Notes: generated by a model not told the origin, from the sequence alone. 64,000 bases of DNA from Cristatella mucedo (GCA_009760855.2 WPIO01000031.1:2483001-2547000), one strand, 5' to 3'. Positions 1 through 11,690 are shown, numbered from the stretch's first letter. Translations and numbers: made by a program.

Positions 1-583
1 CAACTCACGTGTTGGGGGAGGGGGTAACGTCCACCGTCGTCGCGCCGCCATTGTGCGCACGAGTCCCTGCATCCTTTCGTATCTGCCCCAGCCAGCGCAC
101 CCACTTCGGCCTCCCTCCTGAGAACAGACGCGCCCAAGAAACACCCGTCCCTTCAAGGGCGGCTACACCGCGTCAAGGGCTGGCCAGCGTGCGGCCACCG
201 AGCGCCTAATTAAAATCATCAAATCCCAGTCACCGCGCAACGGCTGGACGGTGTCGCGCTGTATTTCGTCGTTCGCTCGACCCTGACCTAAACCTCGCTG
301 TCGTAAGACGGCCCCGCCCCTGGTCAGAAGTGGAGGGGCGCCTTTGACGATCAGGCCACTATAGGGTTGTCAAATCATACCGAACACCCCAGTAAGGCCT
401 CAAATGAGCAATCGCGTGCCACCTGCACGCCTCGCATTCACCGGGCGTCTGTAGGATCTATTGAAGAATAGAAGCTATCTGTCCCTTGTCTAGTTACTCA
501 GTTTTTGTACAGACATTGGGATTGTGCTCTGCTGAGGGCATCCGCTGCGACAAGTTCCTTCACAAGACTAGTGGATTAGGATG
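1..583. other. No gene recognised, GC-rich unique-looking sequence
   Basis: Only short open frames without family resemblance. No repeat partner was noticed within the window. Confidence 0.4.
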
Positions 584-587
584 CAGT

Positions 588-1318
588 TGTACCCGGGCTG
601 GGTGCGGTTGGCTGGAACGGGACGGCTGTGGTGTGATGGGGGTCCTGGCTAGGCCGGGACTGACCTACGAGCATGGCCGGATGTGTGGTGACGAGAGGTC
701 ACCGGGGCTCTTGAGTAAGGGAAGTTGGCCGAGTAAGTCCTCGTGTTGGAGGCTCCCGGTCTCGCCGAGTTATGCACCTGGATGAGTGCAGGCGTGCTCC
801 GGCGATGCGGCCGCGCACGCAAAGCGACGAGTGCCAAAGGCCCGATCGGAGCTGGATAGCACGCTCGTCGTTACGGCTTATATATTCCGCGTTCCCCCTG
901 TAGTGCGCTCGTGGCCCCGCGTGAGCTTGCGCCTCTCGGCGGAAGCTCTTGACTTTGGTAGAAGTCGACACCGACAATCCAAGCAGTTACTCAGCTAGCC
1001 GGATTTTTTGCGGCGCACGCTTGTACTGTTATAACGGAGTCGGTGCAGCGGCGGGACTGCAGAAGCTGACTGAGCAACTGACACGTTTGTTAGCGCTTGC
1101 GGCGTCATCTTGCGCCCGTCTAGTTAACTTTGTGTAGTATCCTCCCTGTGGACTTGTTTCAGTTCGCCTGTTCTTGTTGGTGCATGCGATATTGCAAACA
1201 GGTTTAACCTGACGTCCACTCGTCTTACCCTAGCTCAGCGGCATTGCCAGCGGCGGCGCGTCCTGAGCAAGCAGGGGATTAGCGGGAAATAGCCTCTGAC
1301 CCCTAGAACTCAGCTACA
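588..1318 (+). mobile_element. Solo LTR, family LTR-1, with 4-bp target duplication
   Basis: It begins tgtacccgggct and ends ctcagctaca, flanked by CAGT at 584-587 and 1319-1322. It is about 731 bp long and shares most of its length with the LTRs at 6,139 and 7,791. No internal region is attached, as after LTR-LTR recombination. Confidence 0.75.
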
Positions 1319-1689
1319 CAGTGACAGCGCCAGCAGCAAAGTCACATGCGATGCAATCATGCGAGACGTCTGCAATAGTGTCACGCCGAAGGCTCGGCGG
1401 AGTAAGCGTAACCTGGCGCTTACTGAGCGCCGCAACCTACTGCCGAATGCGGTTCGGTGCGCACCTACGCTCAATAAGTAAGCCGCCACGAAACGAAGTG
1501 TTTCTATTTTTCTGGCACTGATCTAGTTATTATTACTAAGGTGGTCGTGAGTTCGCGGCGTGAATTGGAAAGCGAGACGCGTGAATAGCAGATTTGACTG
1601 AGCGTTATTCGCAAGCGCACAATGTCGCTGCGCGTCTAGCTCAGTTTCATCCTTCACGCTCCTCGCAGGCTCACAACAGCACAAGCACA

Positions 1690-3600
1690 CTTGCCGGAGG
1701 AAATACGTCCCCGCACTGGGGCTACCTACGTCTATTGTGGGAACGACCCAAATAGACCGAGCCCGAACCGGAGTCTAAACCCTGACCGGTGAACTAGAAC
1801 TCGGTTTCCAACAGTGCGGCAGGAATACTCCACACATGCCACCTCAAGCACTCTTGCGGGAGACTCAAGACTCTGACTGGAAAATTAGGGCTCCTCTTCC
1901 ACCGTGAAGGCAGGAATACCTCGCATACTACATCAAGAACTCTTTCGGAGGAAACACGTCTCCGAACTTAGGCTACTTACGTCTGTAGTGTGGATAGACC
2001 CAACTAGACGGAGGAGCCCGAACCACCGAAATATCTCACACACAGCATCGAACTACTTTTAGTTCGCATCGGCAAATCCTTATGCCGAGACCACCTGCGC
2101 GCACATACACACAAAAACAAAAGAAACACGAAATGCGAGCTCGGGCGCGATACGACCGTATTCGACGGCGTACACCGAATCCTTCCGGTGCTGTCTCATC
2201 CTGTCCCTCAATCACCGGCGTACAGCCCGCCCTCCTCCCTCCCTTTAAAGAAACGAGTCCGGCAACTATCGGCAATGGCGTTGAAACGGAGCCGATGACG
2301 AATAAGGATCCACGAGCGAGCGTTGCTCTACCATTATAACTAGCCGGGACAAGGGGGTTGACATGCCAGCAAATATCAATCACCTCATGATCCTACTGTG
2401 TTCATTTCCTCACAGCTCGAGAACGCATGTGATCTTCAGCCAACTCTCTCGTTCTCTTGGAAACCGTCTATCAAAATGCGGCGTCCTGGAGGACGCAATT
2501 GCATTTCAGCCACCTTTCTCGTTCTCACGGAAACCTGTCCAGCAACTCTACGACGGATGGTGGCGACAGAGACCTTGGGCAAGCGTTGCCCTATTCTTAA
2601 ATTGCTAGTCGGGACATTAGGGCTGACAGGCCAGCAGCCGATTTCACTCACCTCACGATCTTACTACGACGGCTACTCTGCGTTCTCTGGTTTAACGCTC
2701 CAGGACAGAGGTGTTTCCTGCTGAGCAGTTCTTGTGCGCCCTAAAATTGAGCCAGACCGTCGCTGTGCTACAATAGGCTTGTTTAAAATGCCAAGCAATG
2801 GTTTGCGGTCACTTTTTCTGTAACGAGGCTCTGTCAAAGGACAAAACTGGTGAACAATATTTCCCGGCCATATTAGACGGCCATCATCTTCTCTTGTATG
2901 TGGGCAAGATGCTGCTGAACTGAAGTGAATGTTCGAGATGCATGTGTAACAAGTTTCTAGCTGTGCAAGAATAATCCCCAAAAGTTACAGAGAGCCATCC
3001 ACCGATAGCTTAATGGGCAAGCTTACGTCGTATAAGCCAATAAGAGCAGCATTTATCGTGCCTTTTGTCGTCATCAAAGGCTTTAGCATGGCAGGCGTCC
3101 CAGCACTACGGGACTCCTTCTGCGACAAGTGTTGTAAACGTGTAGACACTTCGCTAACTTTCGCTAACTTAGGACACAAATGGGTTAAGTTACTAACCAT
3201 CTCTATTAGCCGCAAGACGTTGACCTTTGATGGGGGCAAGGTAAAGTCTCTGATCACTTCCACCTTGAAGAGGTTTGACCTCAATCCTCGGCCGACAAAA
3301 CTTGGCCAAGGTAAGGAATCTCATACTTTCAAAACTAGTACTTCTCTTCAATACGGCCAGGGTTAATCTCGCGGCCTCTCGCTGGAACCTGCCTCAGGCG
3401 CATGCCATGTTCCTCAAATATGCAACCATTGACAAGGATTTCGTCAAAGTATGACTCCATCCTATTGATATCCGCAAAATGACTCGATATAAATCTCTGA
3501 AATATCTCGTCGGCTGAAGCAACACCAAATGGACAGAGCTAAATTGAATGAGAACTATGTGGCGATCGTCGTTAGAACACAGCTGGATTATTGGGTCTCA
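1690..3600 (-). mobile_element. Degenerate Gypsy-type LTR retrotransposon
   Basis: On the minus strand, broken frames between about 3,600 and 2,740 show a Gypsy-like reverse transcriptase: GISSADEIFQRFISSHFADI, then a YFDEILVNG active-site region (DD changed to DE). A connection/RNase H start follows (VLRLIEMVSNLTHLCPKLAK, then LPIKLSVDGS). Downstream on that strand (2,660-1,690) lies a diverged relative of the LTR at 37.1-38.5 kb in the same orientation. Integrase was not seen, so there is an internal deletion. It has many stops. Confidence 0.62.
2300..2665. repeat. Imperfect tandem duplication in LTR-like sequence
   Basis: A block near 2,305-2,400 (tagccgggacaa, ccagcaaatatcaatcacct) recurs at about 2,570-2,665 (tagtcgggacat, cagcagccgatttcactcac). 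A smaller pair lies at about 2,430-2,470 and 2,500-2,545 (tctcgttctcttggaaacc versus tctcgttctcacggaaacc). Confidence 0.6.
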
Positions 3601-3689
3601 CCTGCATGATCCCAGATACAACGTTCTAAAGTGCTTAACGTAAAGTAATGTATCTCTGCCTGTGACTCAACGAAGCCAGAAATAATATG

Positions 3690-4110
3690 GGAATGTTACC
3701 CTTGGCAGTTTTGTATTGCGCACTCACAGCCTAAACTGCTTTCGGCACGCATACGGTAGCCAACAGACAACAAAGAGCAAGTGGGAAGCATTGCTGAGTC
3801 GCGTTCGCAGTTGAGGTAGTGGGTAATATGGAAGTAGCAGCTCAGGCTGGCTGAAAGCGATGTTCCACAGTCGGCAGCAGGAGCGTAGTTGTCGTTATGT
3901 AAGAGTTACGGAAGTGATTTTCACAGTCTATGACCTGCAAAGCAAAAGCTTCTGTCGCCAAGGGTCTTTAAGCGAAGGAGTGGGGCAGGTAATTTATTGT
4001 ATATACAGGGCCTGGGGGAACTAAGAGGCTGAAATTGGTACAACAGTTAAGCTAGGTGTGAAAGAGTAAAGCCGCGGCAGGTTTTTTGGTCAGCGTAAGA
4101 ACTTTCCTCC
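3690..4110 (-). mobile_element. LINE-A (CR1/L2-type) 3' fragment
   Basis: The reverse complement carries the family's C-terminal and 3' text: a decayed version of SFSSAGPRLWNS, then ctgttggctaccg and gcttaggctgtgagtgcgc. The family is defined by copies at 5.8, 8.5, 38.5, 45 and 61.7 kb. Confidence 0.65.
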
Positions 4111-4439
4111 GTATCCGTTGATCAACAGACAGCCATCCTAGCTGTTCAGCAAAGGAGACACACGGTCAAAGCTCTAGGAATTCTAAAATAGCATTGCAGC
4201 CATATTCATCGCCAGCTGCAGTAACCTGATGACTTTTTTCTGTTGCACAGTCAAAGGGAAATAAAACTATCTATCCGAGATACAAGTAAGGAGCTAGTTA
4301 AATTTCGTAAAAGCCACCGTGACAGACCGTTTCTAATCTTAAATATGAATCGGACGTTATGGCTAGTTGTTTGGGCATTCTTCCTAACGAAGCTTTCAAA
4401 ATTTAGGCAGCTGTCTAAGACAACACACAGATTCGGAGT

Positions 4440-5098
4440 TTAGACAGGCAAAGTCTTTCAGTCCAGCCGCACGCTTTTGGTGTCCTATGAGTGGATGGAG
4501 TTCAGTTTTATCGTCGTTTAGTATCAAGAAATTTCCCGACATCCAGGATCGAATGTCGGCAAGGTAAGCATTCAGCTTATCCGTCGCTGCAGCAGATTTT
4601 GAGGTTTTTAATGACAAATACAGCTGAGTGTCGTCAGCATAAAAGTGATAGCCTCAATACCCCAACTGCTCTCCTGACTCTGCTATGCTTTCCAATTTCT
4701 CTTTTTTGCGTGAGATGAAGTCTGTTGATTACCAAATACGTACCAAAAGCCGCTTAGGCTGCAAGTGCACTATACGAAACTCTCCTGCATGACACCCACT
4801 TAGTCTTTATGGAGTTCTAGACGGAGATACATTACATTACATTAGCTTGTTCCGTGAGTCTGAATCACTTTCCCCGGATGTTGAGTGTAAATGGAGAACA
4901 GCAAAGGACGTAGCACGGTCCACAGGTGCCGGGTCTGGTGGATGAGACCTGACCACCCACGAATTGAACACGATTGGACAAGTACGATTTTAACCACACA
5001 AGTGCTTCGTTTGTCAGACCGATTGTTGATCTCAATCGTTCGAGTAGGACATCGTGATTAATAGTATCGAAAGCAGCTGAATAATTGCGATAGCACAC
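4440..5098 (-). mobile_element. LINE-A reverse-transcriptase fragment, split by another LINE-A end
   Basis: Minus-strand frames give YSAAFDTINHDVLLERLRST (5,090-4,990) and, after a 180-base gap, DTQLYL-type text LKTSKSAAATDKLNAYLADI and SGNFLILNDDKTE (4,610-4,470). The gap is filled by a plus-strand LINE-A 3' end. Confidence 0.68.
4660..4838 (+). mobile_element. LINE-A 3' end nested in a minus-strand LINE-A
   Basis: It runs from the conserved caactgctctcctgactctg to the tail ggagatacattacattacat. The terminal ACATT pentamers are the family's 3' tail. It interrupts the reverse-transcriptase fragment on the other strand. Confidence 0.65.
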
Positions 5099-5244
5099 TC
5101 GTTAAGGTGGCTGCATTTCATGACCTCTTTTCCGAGGTCATGGTTTTCGAATCCTACGGTGGGCGATCCTTTACTGCCGCTGCTGTGGTAACAGCCATAA
5201 AGGCTAGTATGTCGAAATATAAAATAAACTGTTCAATCAGCTAG
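5089..5244 (+). mobile_element. tRNA-derived SINE-1 copy
   Basis: The tRNA-like head (agcacactcgttaaggtggc) with a decayed B box ttttcgaatcct is followed by the shared body ctgtggtaacagccataaag and the end gttcaatcagctag. Confidence 0.7.
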
Positions 5245-5504
5245 TATTTTACTTATAGCTCTATTGGTGCTAGGGCAGTTGAATTCCAGGCACCGTTGCT
5301 AAGTAGGAGGCATTGGCTACACTTAGAGCCTGCTAGGCTTGCTTAGTTATCCGCTGACGGCTGGAGTTTTGAAGCTCGGCGTGGTATTGCATCGTTTAGT
5401 GCAGTTGGGTCAATTCTCACTCTGAGTCTTCAATGCCAGGTTTTTAAATTAATACAATCAGGCTGACCCAGTCTGAGGCCTCGGTAACTTCTGCGAGTGA
5501 GATC

Positions 5505-5590
5505 TTTCACCAGCGCTTGAGAACCAGCTTCAAGCGCTGGTGAAGGATAGCACACTATCCTTCACCAGCACTTGAAGCTGGTTCTCAAGC
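5505..5590. repeat. Near-perfect inverted repeat, 36-bp arms, 4-bp spacer
   Basis: Arms 5,515-5,550 and 5,555-5,590 differ at one base, with spacer caca. The left arm itself contains a smaller hairpin (ttcaccagcgcttga / tcaagcgctggtgaa at about 5,506-5,544), so alternative foldings exist. Confidence 0.85.
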
Positions 5591-5766
5591 CAATTGAGCC
5601 GTATAAGAAAGGAACGTGACTGGTCGTCTGGACGACTGGCTGGGCATCCTTATGTAGCTTGATTTTGTAATGGCCTGGCATGCGCCCTCATCGACTAACG
5701 ACGTCAGGAAATTCATCCCACGAGTTAATAGCGGCATGACGTAGATTAGTGGTTAATAGTGGCATG

Positions 5767-5824
5767 ACGGCACGACGTAGATTAGAGACCATGCTCCGCT
5801 GGTCACTAATCTACGTCGTGCCGT
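5767..5824. repeat. Perfect inverted repeat, 19-bp arms, 20-bp loop
   Basis: acggcacgacgtagattag (5,767-5,785) is followed at 5,806-5,824 by its exact reverse complement. A partial direct copy (catgacgtagattag) lies just upstream at about 5,734-5,750. Confidence 0.85.
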
Positions 5825-6138
5825 AAAGTTCTTACGCTGACCCACAAGGCCCGCTACGGCTTAGCTCCTTCGTACCTAGCTCAACTGCTGCATCAGTTTC
5901 AGCCTCTTCGCGCCCTCAGGTCCTGTGTGGACAATAAATTAGCTGTTCCATTCCTCCGCTTGAAGACCGTTGGCGACCGAAGCTTTAGCTCTGCAGGTAC
6001 TAGACTGTAGAGCTCGCTTGCACAATTCTTACGCAACAATAACTACTCTTCTGCTGCCGACTACGGCTCATCTTTGTCAGCGGTCCTGAGCTGCTACTTC
6101 CATGCTACTCACTACCTCAACTGCTCTCCTGACTCTTC
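5825..6138 (+). mobile_element. LINE-A C-terminal region, left half of a split copy
   Basis: It encodes decayed PSYLAQLLHQFQ and VDNKLAVPFLRLKTVGDRSF text and ends caactgctctcctgactctt, where the LTR element begins. The copy resumes at 8,506. Confidence 0.68.
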
Positions 6139-6653
6139 TGTACTCAGGCTAGGTTCGATTGACTGGGACCGGGTGGCTATAATGAGGGTAAGGGTCACCG
6201 GCTAAGCCGGAGTCGGATCTAGGGCATGGCCGGATGTGCGGTGACGTGAGGTCACCGGGGCTCTTGGATAGGAGAAGTTTGCCGAGTAAGTCATGATGTT
6301 GGAGGCTCCCGGTCTCGCCGAGTTATGCACCTGGATGATCTTGGACGGCGTACGCTCGTACTGTTGGATTCGGAGTCGGTACAACGACAGGACTGGGGAA
6401 GCCGACTGACCAACTAACACGTTTGTTCGCGTTTGCTGCGTTGTCTTGCGCCCCTATAGTGTGCTCTGTTTAGGAACCTCCCTGTAGATTTGTTTAGTTC
6501 CCCTGTTGTTGTTGGCGCATGCGTTGTTATAAAGAGGTTCAACCTGACAGCCGCTTTTCTTACCCTAGCTCAGCGGCATGGCAAGCGGCAACGTGGCCGG
6601 AGTATAGCGGGGTTTTGCGGGAACTAGCCTTTGACCCCTGGAACTTAGCTACA
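6139..6653 (+). repeat. LTR-1 copy, 5' LTR of the short element
   Basis: It runs from tgtactcaggct to gaacttagctaca. About 220 bp present in the other copies are missing after the gcacctggatga segment. Confidence 0.72.
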
Positions 6654-7790
6654 TTTTGGTGACCCGGCCGTGACGAACATTTTTAGCGACCTTCTATTTT
6701 GCGTGCATGATTTTTGTTTTGAATGTGTGTACATGGACAGTGGTTTTGGGTGGTATATTGAAAACGCTACCGGTAGCAGCCATTACCGCCTGGTGCTGAC
6801 GTCACTGAGCCGGATGAGATGACAAAGTCAGTCGATTGGGCGTTGCTTATTGGCTGGTAGGCCGGGGTCATTAATTTTCAGCTGTGGCTATGACAGCTGG
6901 AGAGCAGCTAGGAATAGTCGTTTTAGTCCGTGCCAGGGAAAAGAACTGCAGTTCACAGCGTGCTTTCCTACGCTGTGTCTGATCGAAATAACACAATTGT
7001 TATATGTTGTAGACAAAAGCAATGTTGGGCTCAGGAAAATCAACTGCTGAAAGCGATATTGGCTCTTCGTCTGAACATTGTCTGAAGGCTGCCTGCTGTC
7101 GACACTGTATGCGACCTGCACGAATGCAGCTTGGACGATCCAGGTGGAGGCTTCTGATTGTCATCGACCCACTTCCACATACCAACTACATCATCGCCAT
7201 GGAACGACCAAGCCGGGGAGTTGAACCAGTGACGACTGCCACCAGAGGATCAGGCAGCCCTGTAGGCTCCCAGATGAACTAGCCCCATCGGAAGCCAACT
7301 CGTTATTGATGGACTGTTCATGTGCTGTGCCGCGCGAGCCATTAAGAGTGACGGTGCCCTTGGTCTGTTTTAAGTTTTAGGGGAGGATCACATTGACTCC
7401 GATCACATCGTGCAGCAAGGAGAGTTGGAGATTTGCAGTGAACAAGGCTCATCTGAGAAGCAGTTCGACCGACACATTCTGACGCCACGAGAGAGGATAT
7501 CGACTAGACAGTACGGCACCCGGAGCAGCAACATACGGCTTCCCTGAACTAGATCTTCTGCGAGAACTTTGTAGCTTAGTGATTTTTGTATAGCGCCGCG
7601 TGATGACTTTTGTAACCTCAACTTGTGTAAACTCGACTTTGGTAACCACGACGTTTTGTAACCGCGTTTAGGATACGGCTTGTTGGTTAGCCAGTACTGA
7701 GCATGTTATAGCCTCTATAATGGTTGCATGGCTCGACCTGTGGTGGGGCTATAGCAGACACGAGGACGTGTCTCCCCGAAGGCTGACATA

Positions 7791-8505
7791 TGTACCCATG
7801 CTAGGTTCGGTTTCGTAGGACCGGACGGCTTTAATGAGGGTAAGGGTCACCGTCTAGGCTGGGGTCGGACCTACGGCATGTGCGGTGACGTGAGGTCACC
7901 GGGGCTCTTGGGTAGGAGAAGTTGGCCGAGTAAGTCGTTGTGTTTGAGGCTCCTGGTCTCGCCGTGTTATGCACCTGGATTCGTGCAGGCGTGCTCCGGC
8001 AATGCTGCTTCGCACGCAAGGGAACGAGTACCCAAGGCCCGAGCGGAGCTGGATAGCACGCTCGTTGTTTAGACTTGTATATTCCACGTTCTCCGTGTAG
8101 CTTGATCTTGACTCCCCCCCCCGTGTGTTGGCGTCTTTCGGTGGAAGCTCTTGACTGTGGTAGTTGTTGACTTGGACTATCCAAGCAGTTACCCAGCCAG
8201 CCGGGTCATTGGACGGCGTACGCTCATACTGTTGGATTCGGAGTCGGAACAACGACAGGACTGCGGAAGCCGACTGACCAACTAACACGTTTGTTCGCGC
8301 TTGCTGCGTCGTCTTGCGCCCCCATAGTGTACTATAGGACCTTTCCCTGTAGACTTGTTTAGTTCCCCTGTTGTTGGCGCATGCGTTGTTATAAAGAGGT
8401 TCAACCTGACGGCCGCTCGTCGTACCCTAGCTCAGCGGCATGGCGAGCGGCAGCGTGGCCGGGGTTTGGCGGGAACTAGCTTTTGACTCCTGGAACTCGG
8501 TTACA
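7791..8505 (+). repeat. LTR-1 copy, 3' LTR of the short element
   Basis: It runs from tgtacccatgct to actcggttaca and is close to full length at 715 bp. It shares gttgttataaagaggttcaa with the 5' LTR. Confidence 0.72.
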
Positions 8506-8664
8506 CTTGTATGCTTCCCACTTTCTCTTTGTGGCGTGAGACGAAGTCTGTTGGCTACCGAATGCGTACCGAAATCCGCTTAGGCTGTATGTGCGCTATA
8601 CAAACTCTCCTGCGTAACACCCTTATGGTCTTTATGACTTTGTGGAGTTACAGACGGAGATACC
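8506..8664 (+). mobile_element. LINE-A 3' end, right half of the split copy
   Basis: It continues with tatgcttcccactttctctt and the usual cgtgagacgaagtctgttgg, ending near ggagataccatgg. It completes the copy interrupted at 6,138. Confidence 0.65.
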
Positions 8665-10505
8665 ATGGTCCTAGATAATATCTATGTAAAGTGTAGAGAC
8701 AGAGATCAAGTTCTCGGAGGGTGCTATACAGATTTATTATTATTATTATCTGATTCCCATACGCTAGGCAGGCCTGAGAGAGCAAGCCAATTGTCGTTTA
8801 AGTCACCTTATTTCAGGGTTTGCTATCGCTCTTTGTACGGTACAGTACCTTCGTCTTGGCTGGATGCTCACGAAGCGTGCCATTGTATGCACAGAGTCGA
8901 GAAGGAACGCCATCATGCAAACAGCAATACGAAGCCCGCGACACGACGTTGCAAGTGCCCCAGTATCAACACGCACTTTAAAATCATGGCCATGAACACC
9001 ACGACTACTATCCCATGTCGGCCAATCGTTCCGAAATTCTGCGTTTCTTGGTCCGGCGTAGCAAGTTCTGCACGAGTGGCAACCGGCGGCGGGAACTTAA
9101 ACTCGTGCGGTTTAGACAGTGTGCCGTTTTTTCCGGTGATCGACAAATGCTCACCGCACGAGCGAGAGTCGGAGCTGGGTCTCCGATAGGAGCTTTCTCA
9201 TGTAGTTTCAGAAAGAAATTGATGACCATCCGGTCGCGAATAACTTCAGGCCTCTCTTACTAGGTGTGACAGTTGCACGACTCACTGAGAACAAGCAGAG
9301 CTGTGTACAAACAGTTGAAGCATTCTGACTCGCATTGACGGCAGCGAAGGATTACAGAACGTTCCAATGACTAATTTCTTTGAGGAATGAAATGTGCAGC
9401 AAGTATCTTGCAGCACTTTTTCAATGTCTCTGTAGTTTGGTTGCGGCCGTGCACAGCACAGAACGCCAGCCGATGACCGACGCCACTTGTTTATTTTACT
9501 ATGCACGCAGGAGAGGGAAGCGCTACTTCCTTCGCTCGTCTCTCACAACCACTCGAGTCTCACTCCTCGACCACGGCTGCGAACTGGCCCGTCCCGACGA
9601 TGCACCCAAAAGCTGTTCACCGGTGGGTTAGCGGGGAACAATACCGGCCTGTGTACGAGCCACGTAGGAAACGGTGCAGTAGCCAAGCGCTGGCATTATC
9701 AGACTCCAGTCGCATTTATCTTCAGCTGACGCACTCTAGCTTAATGTCTTGAAAATTGCTATTGCGTTTCGACCCATAGCGGTTAGCAGGGTGTCCCCTT
9801 TGATGGGTCTCTCCTTAGCGGACCATATAGACGCTATCATATAATGCGCTGAATGGTGCTTTCAACTCGTCCACTTCGGCGCAGTAACAGACTGTACCAA
9901 AAATTCTCGCGGTGGGCTTATCCATTCCGCATGCATGTTTATAGCGAAAGTGCTTATCCGAATTCTGACATCACGTTTAAGTCAGCACACTGCATAGACA
10001 ACGCGCGGCATGGCTAACACTACGATGAATGTTTATTGACAACGAGTTCCCTAAAGCTAGCCACGTCTGCGAACTAGTAGGCTTCGCCACGGTCGTGGTA
10101 GAGCTTAGCGGTGGCGTTTGACAAGCGGCGGCACGCCGGAGAGCTCTTGCGTTGGCACAGCGAAATGCAGACAAGCGGCGCGCCCGAGCAGAACGAAAAG
10201 GTTCGTCTAGACGAACAAACTGAAAGGCAAACGTATGAGCGATCAAGACGGAGGCACCAGCTAAACACGCCAGATAATCGATAATCCTTTTATTCGCGAT
10301 TATGGGATCCTCTATGGTCGAAGCAACATGCAAGCCGGCGTCATGAGTTAAGCAGTGATTAATGATTACGGACTAAGCATTGGCGTTCGAGCTGATTTTT
10401 GAGCTGTAGGCCGAAGTGACATTGGCGACCGTCACGGCCGCCGTTGAACATCTGTAATTGTCTGCTGCCATCAAACAAACTTGTCTACATTATGGATATT
10501 GTGAG
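8665..10505. other. No gene recognised
   Basis: A 174-codon open frame starts in the LINE-A tail at 8,665 and has no recognisable protein features. A phrase at about 10,205-10,240 (gacgaacaaactgaaaggca, aacgtatg) recurs at 21,480-21,510, suggesting an unclassified dispersed repeat. Confidence 0.4.
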
Positions 10506-10560
10506 CCGTCACGGCACACTAAGTAAGGCGGTTGCTTTTCACACTGCGTTCGAAACCTCT
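10506..10560 (+). mobile_element. tRNA-derived SINE-1, head fragment
   Basis: cacggcacactaagtaaggc, then ggttgcttttcacactgcgttcgaaacc, matches only the tRNA-like head. Confidence 0.5.
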
Positions 10561-11226
10561 TGTGATCCGACGTGGTAGCCACGTTTGTGACACGCTAGCG
10601 TTGCGATTGTGACTCACGTTGTCAAAAAAGCATCGCATACGTAAGTTCGTGTACTTTCACGAGCGGGTCGGCAGTTCACATTTAACGGGAGTGAAATTAA
10701 CGCGTTGTCCAGAGTATATCGGGGGAGGGGGTGCGCTTTGCGAGTCACGTGATCTCGGCGCGAAAGCTGGCCCGAGACACTTACTAGCCGCAGTAATTCT
10801 GGGCGAAACCGAGTGAAATTCGGTCAGTTGCCCAGTCCTTGACATTATTGACACCTGCCGCCCAGTACAACGGCAGATGCGAAAAGGAAAACGAAAATAA
10901 GGGTGCGGGTGGAATGTGGACCGCAGCGCCAGCACTATATCTCCATTACAAAGCCTTCTTTCTCTTTTAAAATGTGGATCATACCTTGAGGTGATAGCAA
11001 ATCTTAGGTATTTCAATATTTGAGGCTCGCTGTGACTGTTTTTAGGTTTTAGATGTGGATGCGGTCAAAAAATAATGCCGTGTGGAAGCTCACGCGTATC
11101 TTAAAATCTTCAACATTTCCGAAGCCCATAAACCCCAGTCTTGGCGCTTATTGGCATATTTTGGTGAGTGGACTCGTCCCTAGGACCAAATCGCATAAAT
11201 GACGGTATTGATGCAATCACCAAATT

Positions 11227-11690
11227 TGTACCCTAGAGGTTGCGGACCCACTGACATTCTAAATGTCGAGCTGGGCCTCGCCTTACCCTGGAAGGGCCAA
11301 GCCTGGGGTCAGCTCTCAGAGGCCCGAGGACCGGAACTTGGGACAGCGTGCTCGCTCTCTTTCAGCGGTAGCTCTCGACGGTGGTGGACGAACGCTCCGT
11401 CTACCACAGAGTACTCAGCTAGCCGGGTCTTGGACGGCGTGCGCTTGTACTGGTGGAACGGAGCCCTGCGACGGTGTGACTGTAGAAGCCGACTGAGAAC
11501 CAACACATTTGTTCGCACTTGCCGCGTCATCTTGCGCCCCCATAGTGTACTGTGTATAGGACCCTCCCTGTAGACTTGTTTTTGTTTAGGTTCCCTGTTG
11601 TTGTTTGCGCATGCGTTGTTTTAAAGAGGTTTAACCTGACGGCCGCTCGTCTTACTCTAGTTCAGCGTGTCAGCAGCGTGGGAATTCACT
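11227..11690 (+). repeat. LTR-1 copy, diverged and truncated
   Basis: It starts tgtaccctagag and shares the second half of LTR-1 (cttggacggcgtgcg, catcttgcgcccccatagtg, gtttaacctgacggccgctc). It lacks the normal 3' end. It interrupts the left copy of the duplicated segment. Confidence 0.6.

Larger units (their letters stand above)
6139..8505 (+). mobile_element. Short LTR-internal-LTR retrotransposon (non-autonomous), inserted in a LINE
   Basis: A 5' LTR (6,139-6,653, with a central deletion) and a 3' LTR (7,791-8,505) enclose 1,137 bp with no recognisable gag or pol. A primer-binding-like run tggtgacccggccgtgacg starts at about 6,656, directly after the 5' LTR. A TATAAA lies in the LTR at 6,528-6,533. 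The flanks are CTTC and CTTG, probably a decayed 4-bp duplication, and they join two halves of one LINE copy. Confidence 0.68.

Noticed and set aside
8665..9189. 174-codon plus-strand open frame
   Set aside because: It starts in a LINE-A tail, has no motif or splice context, and its composition is not protein-like.
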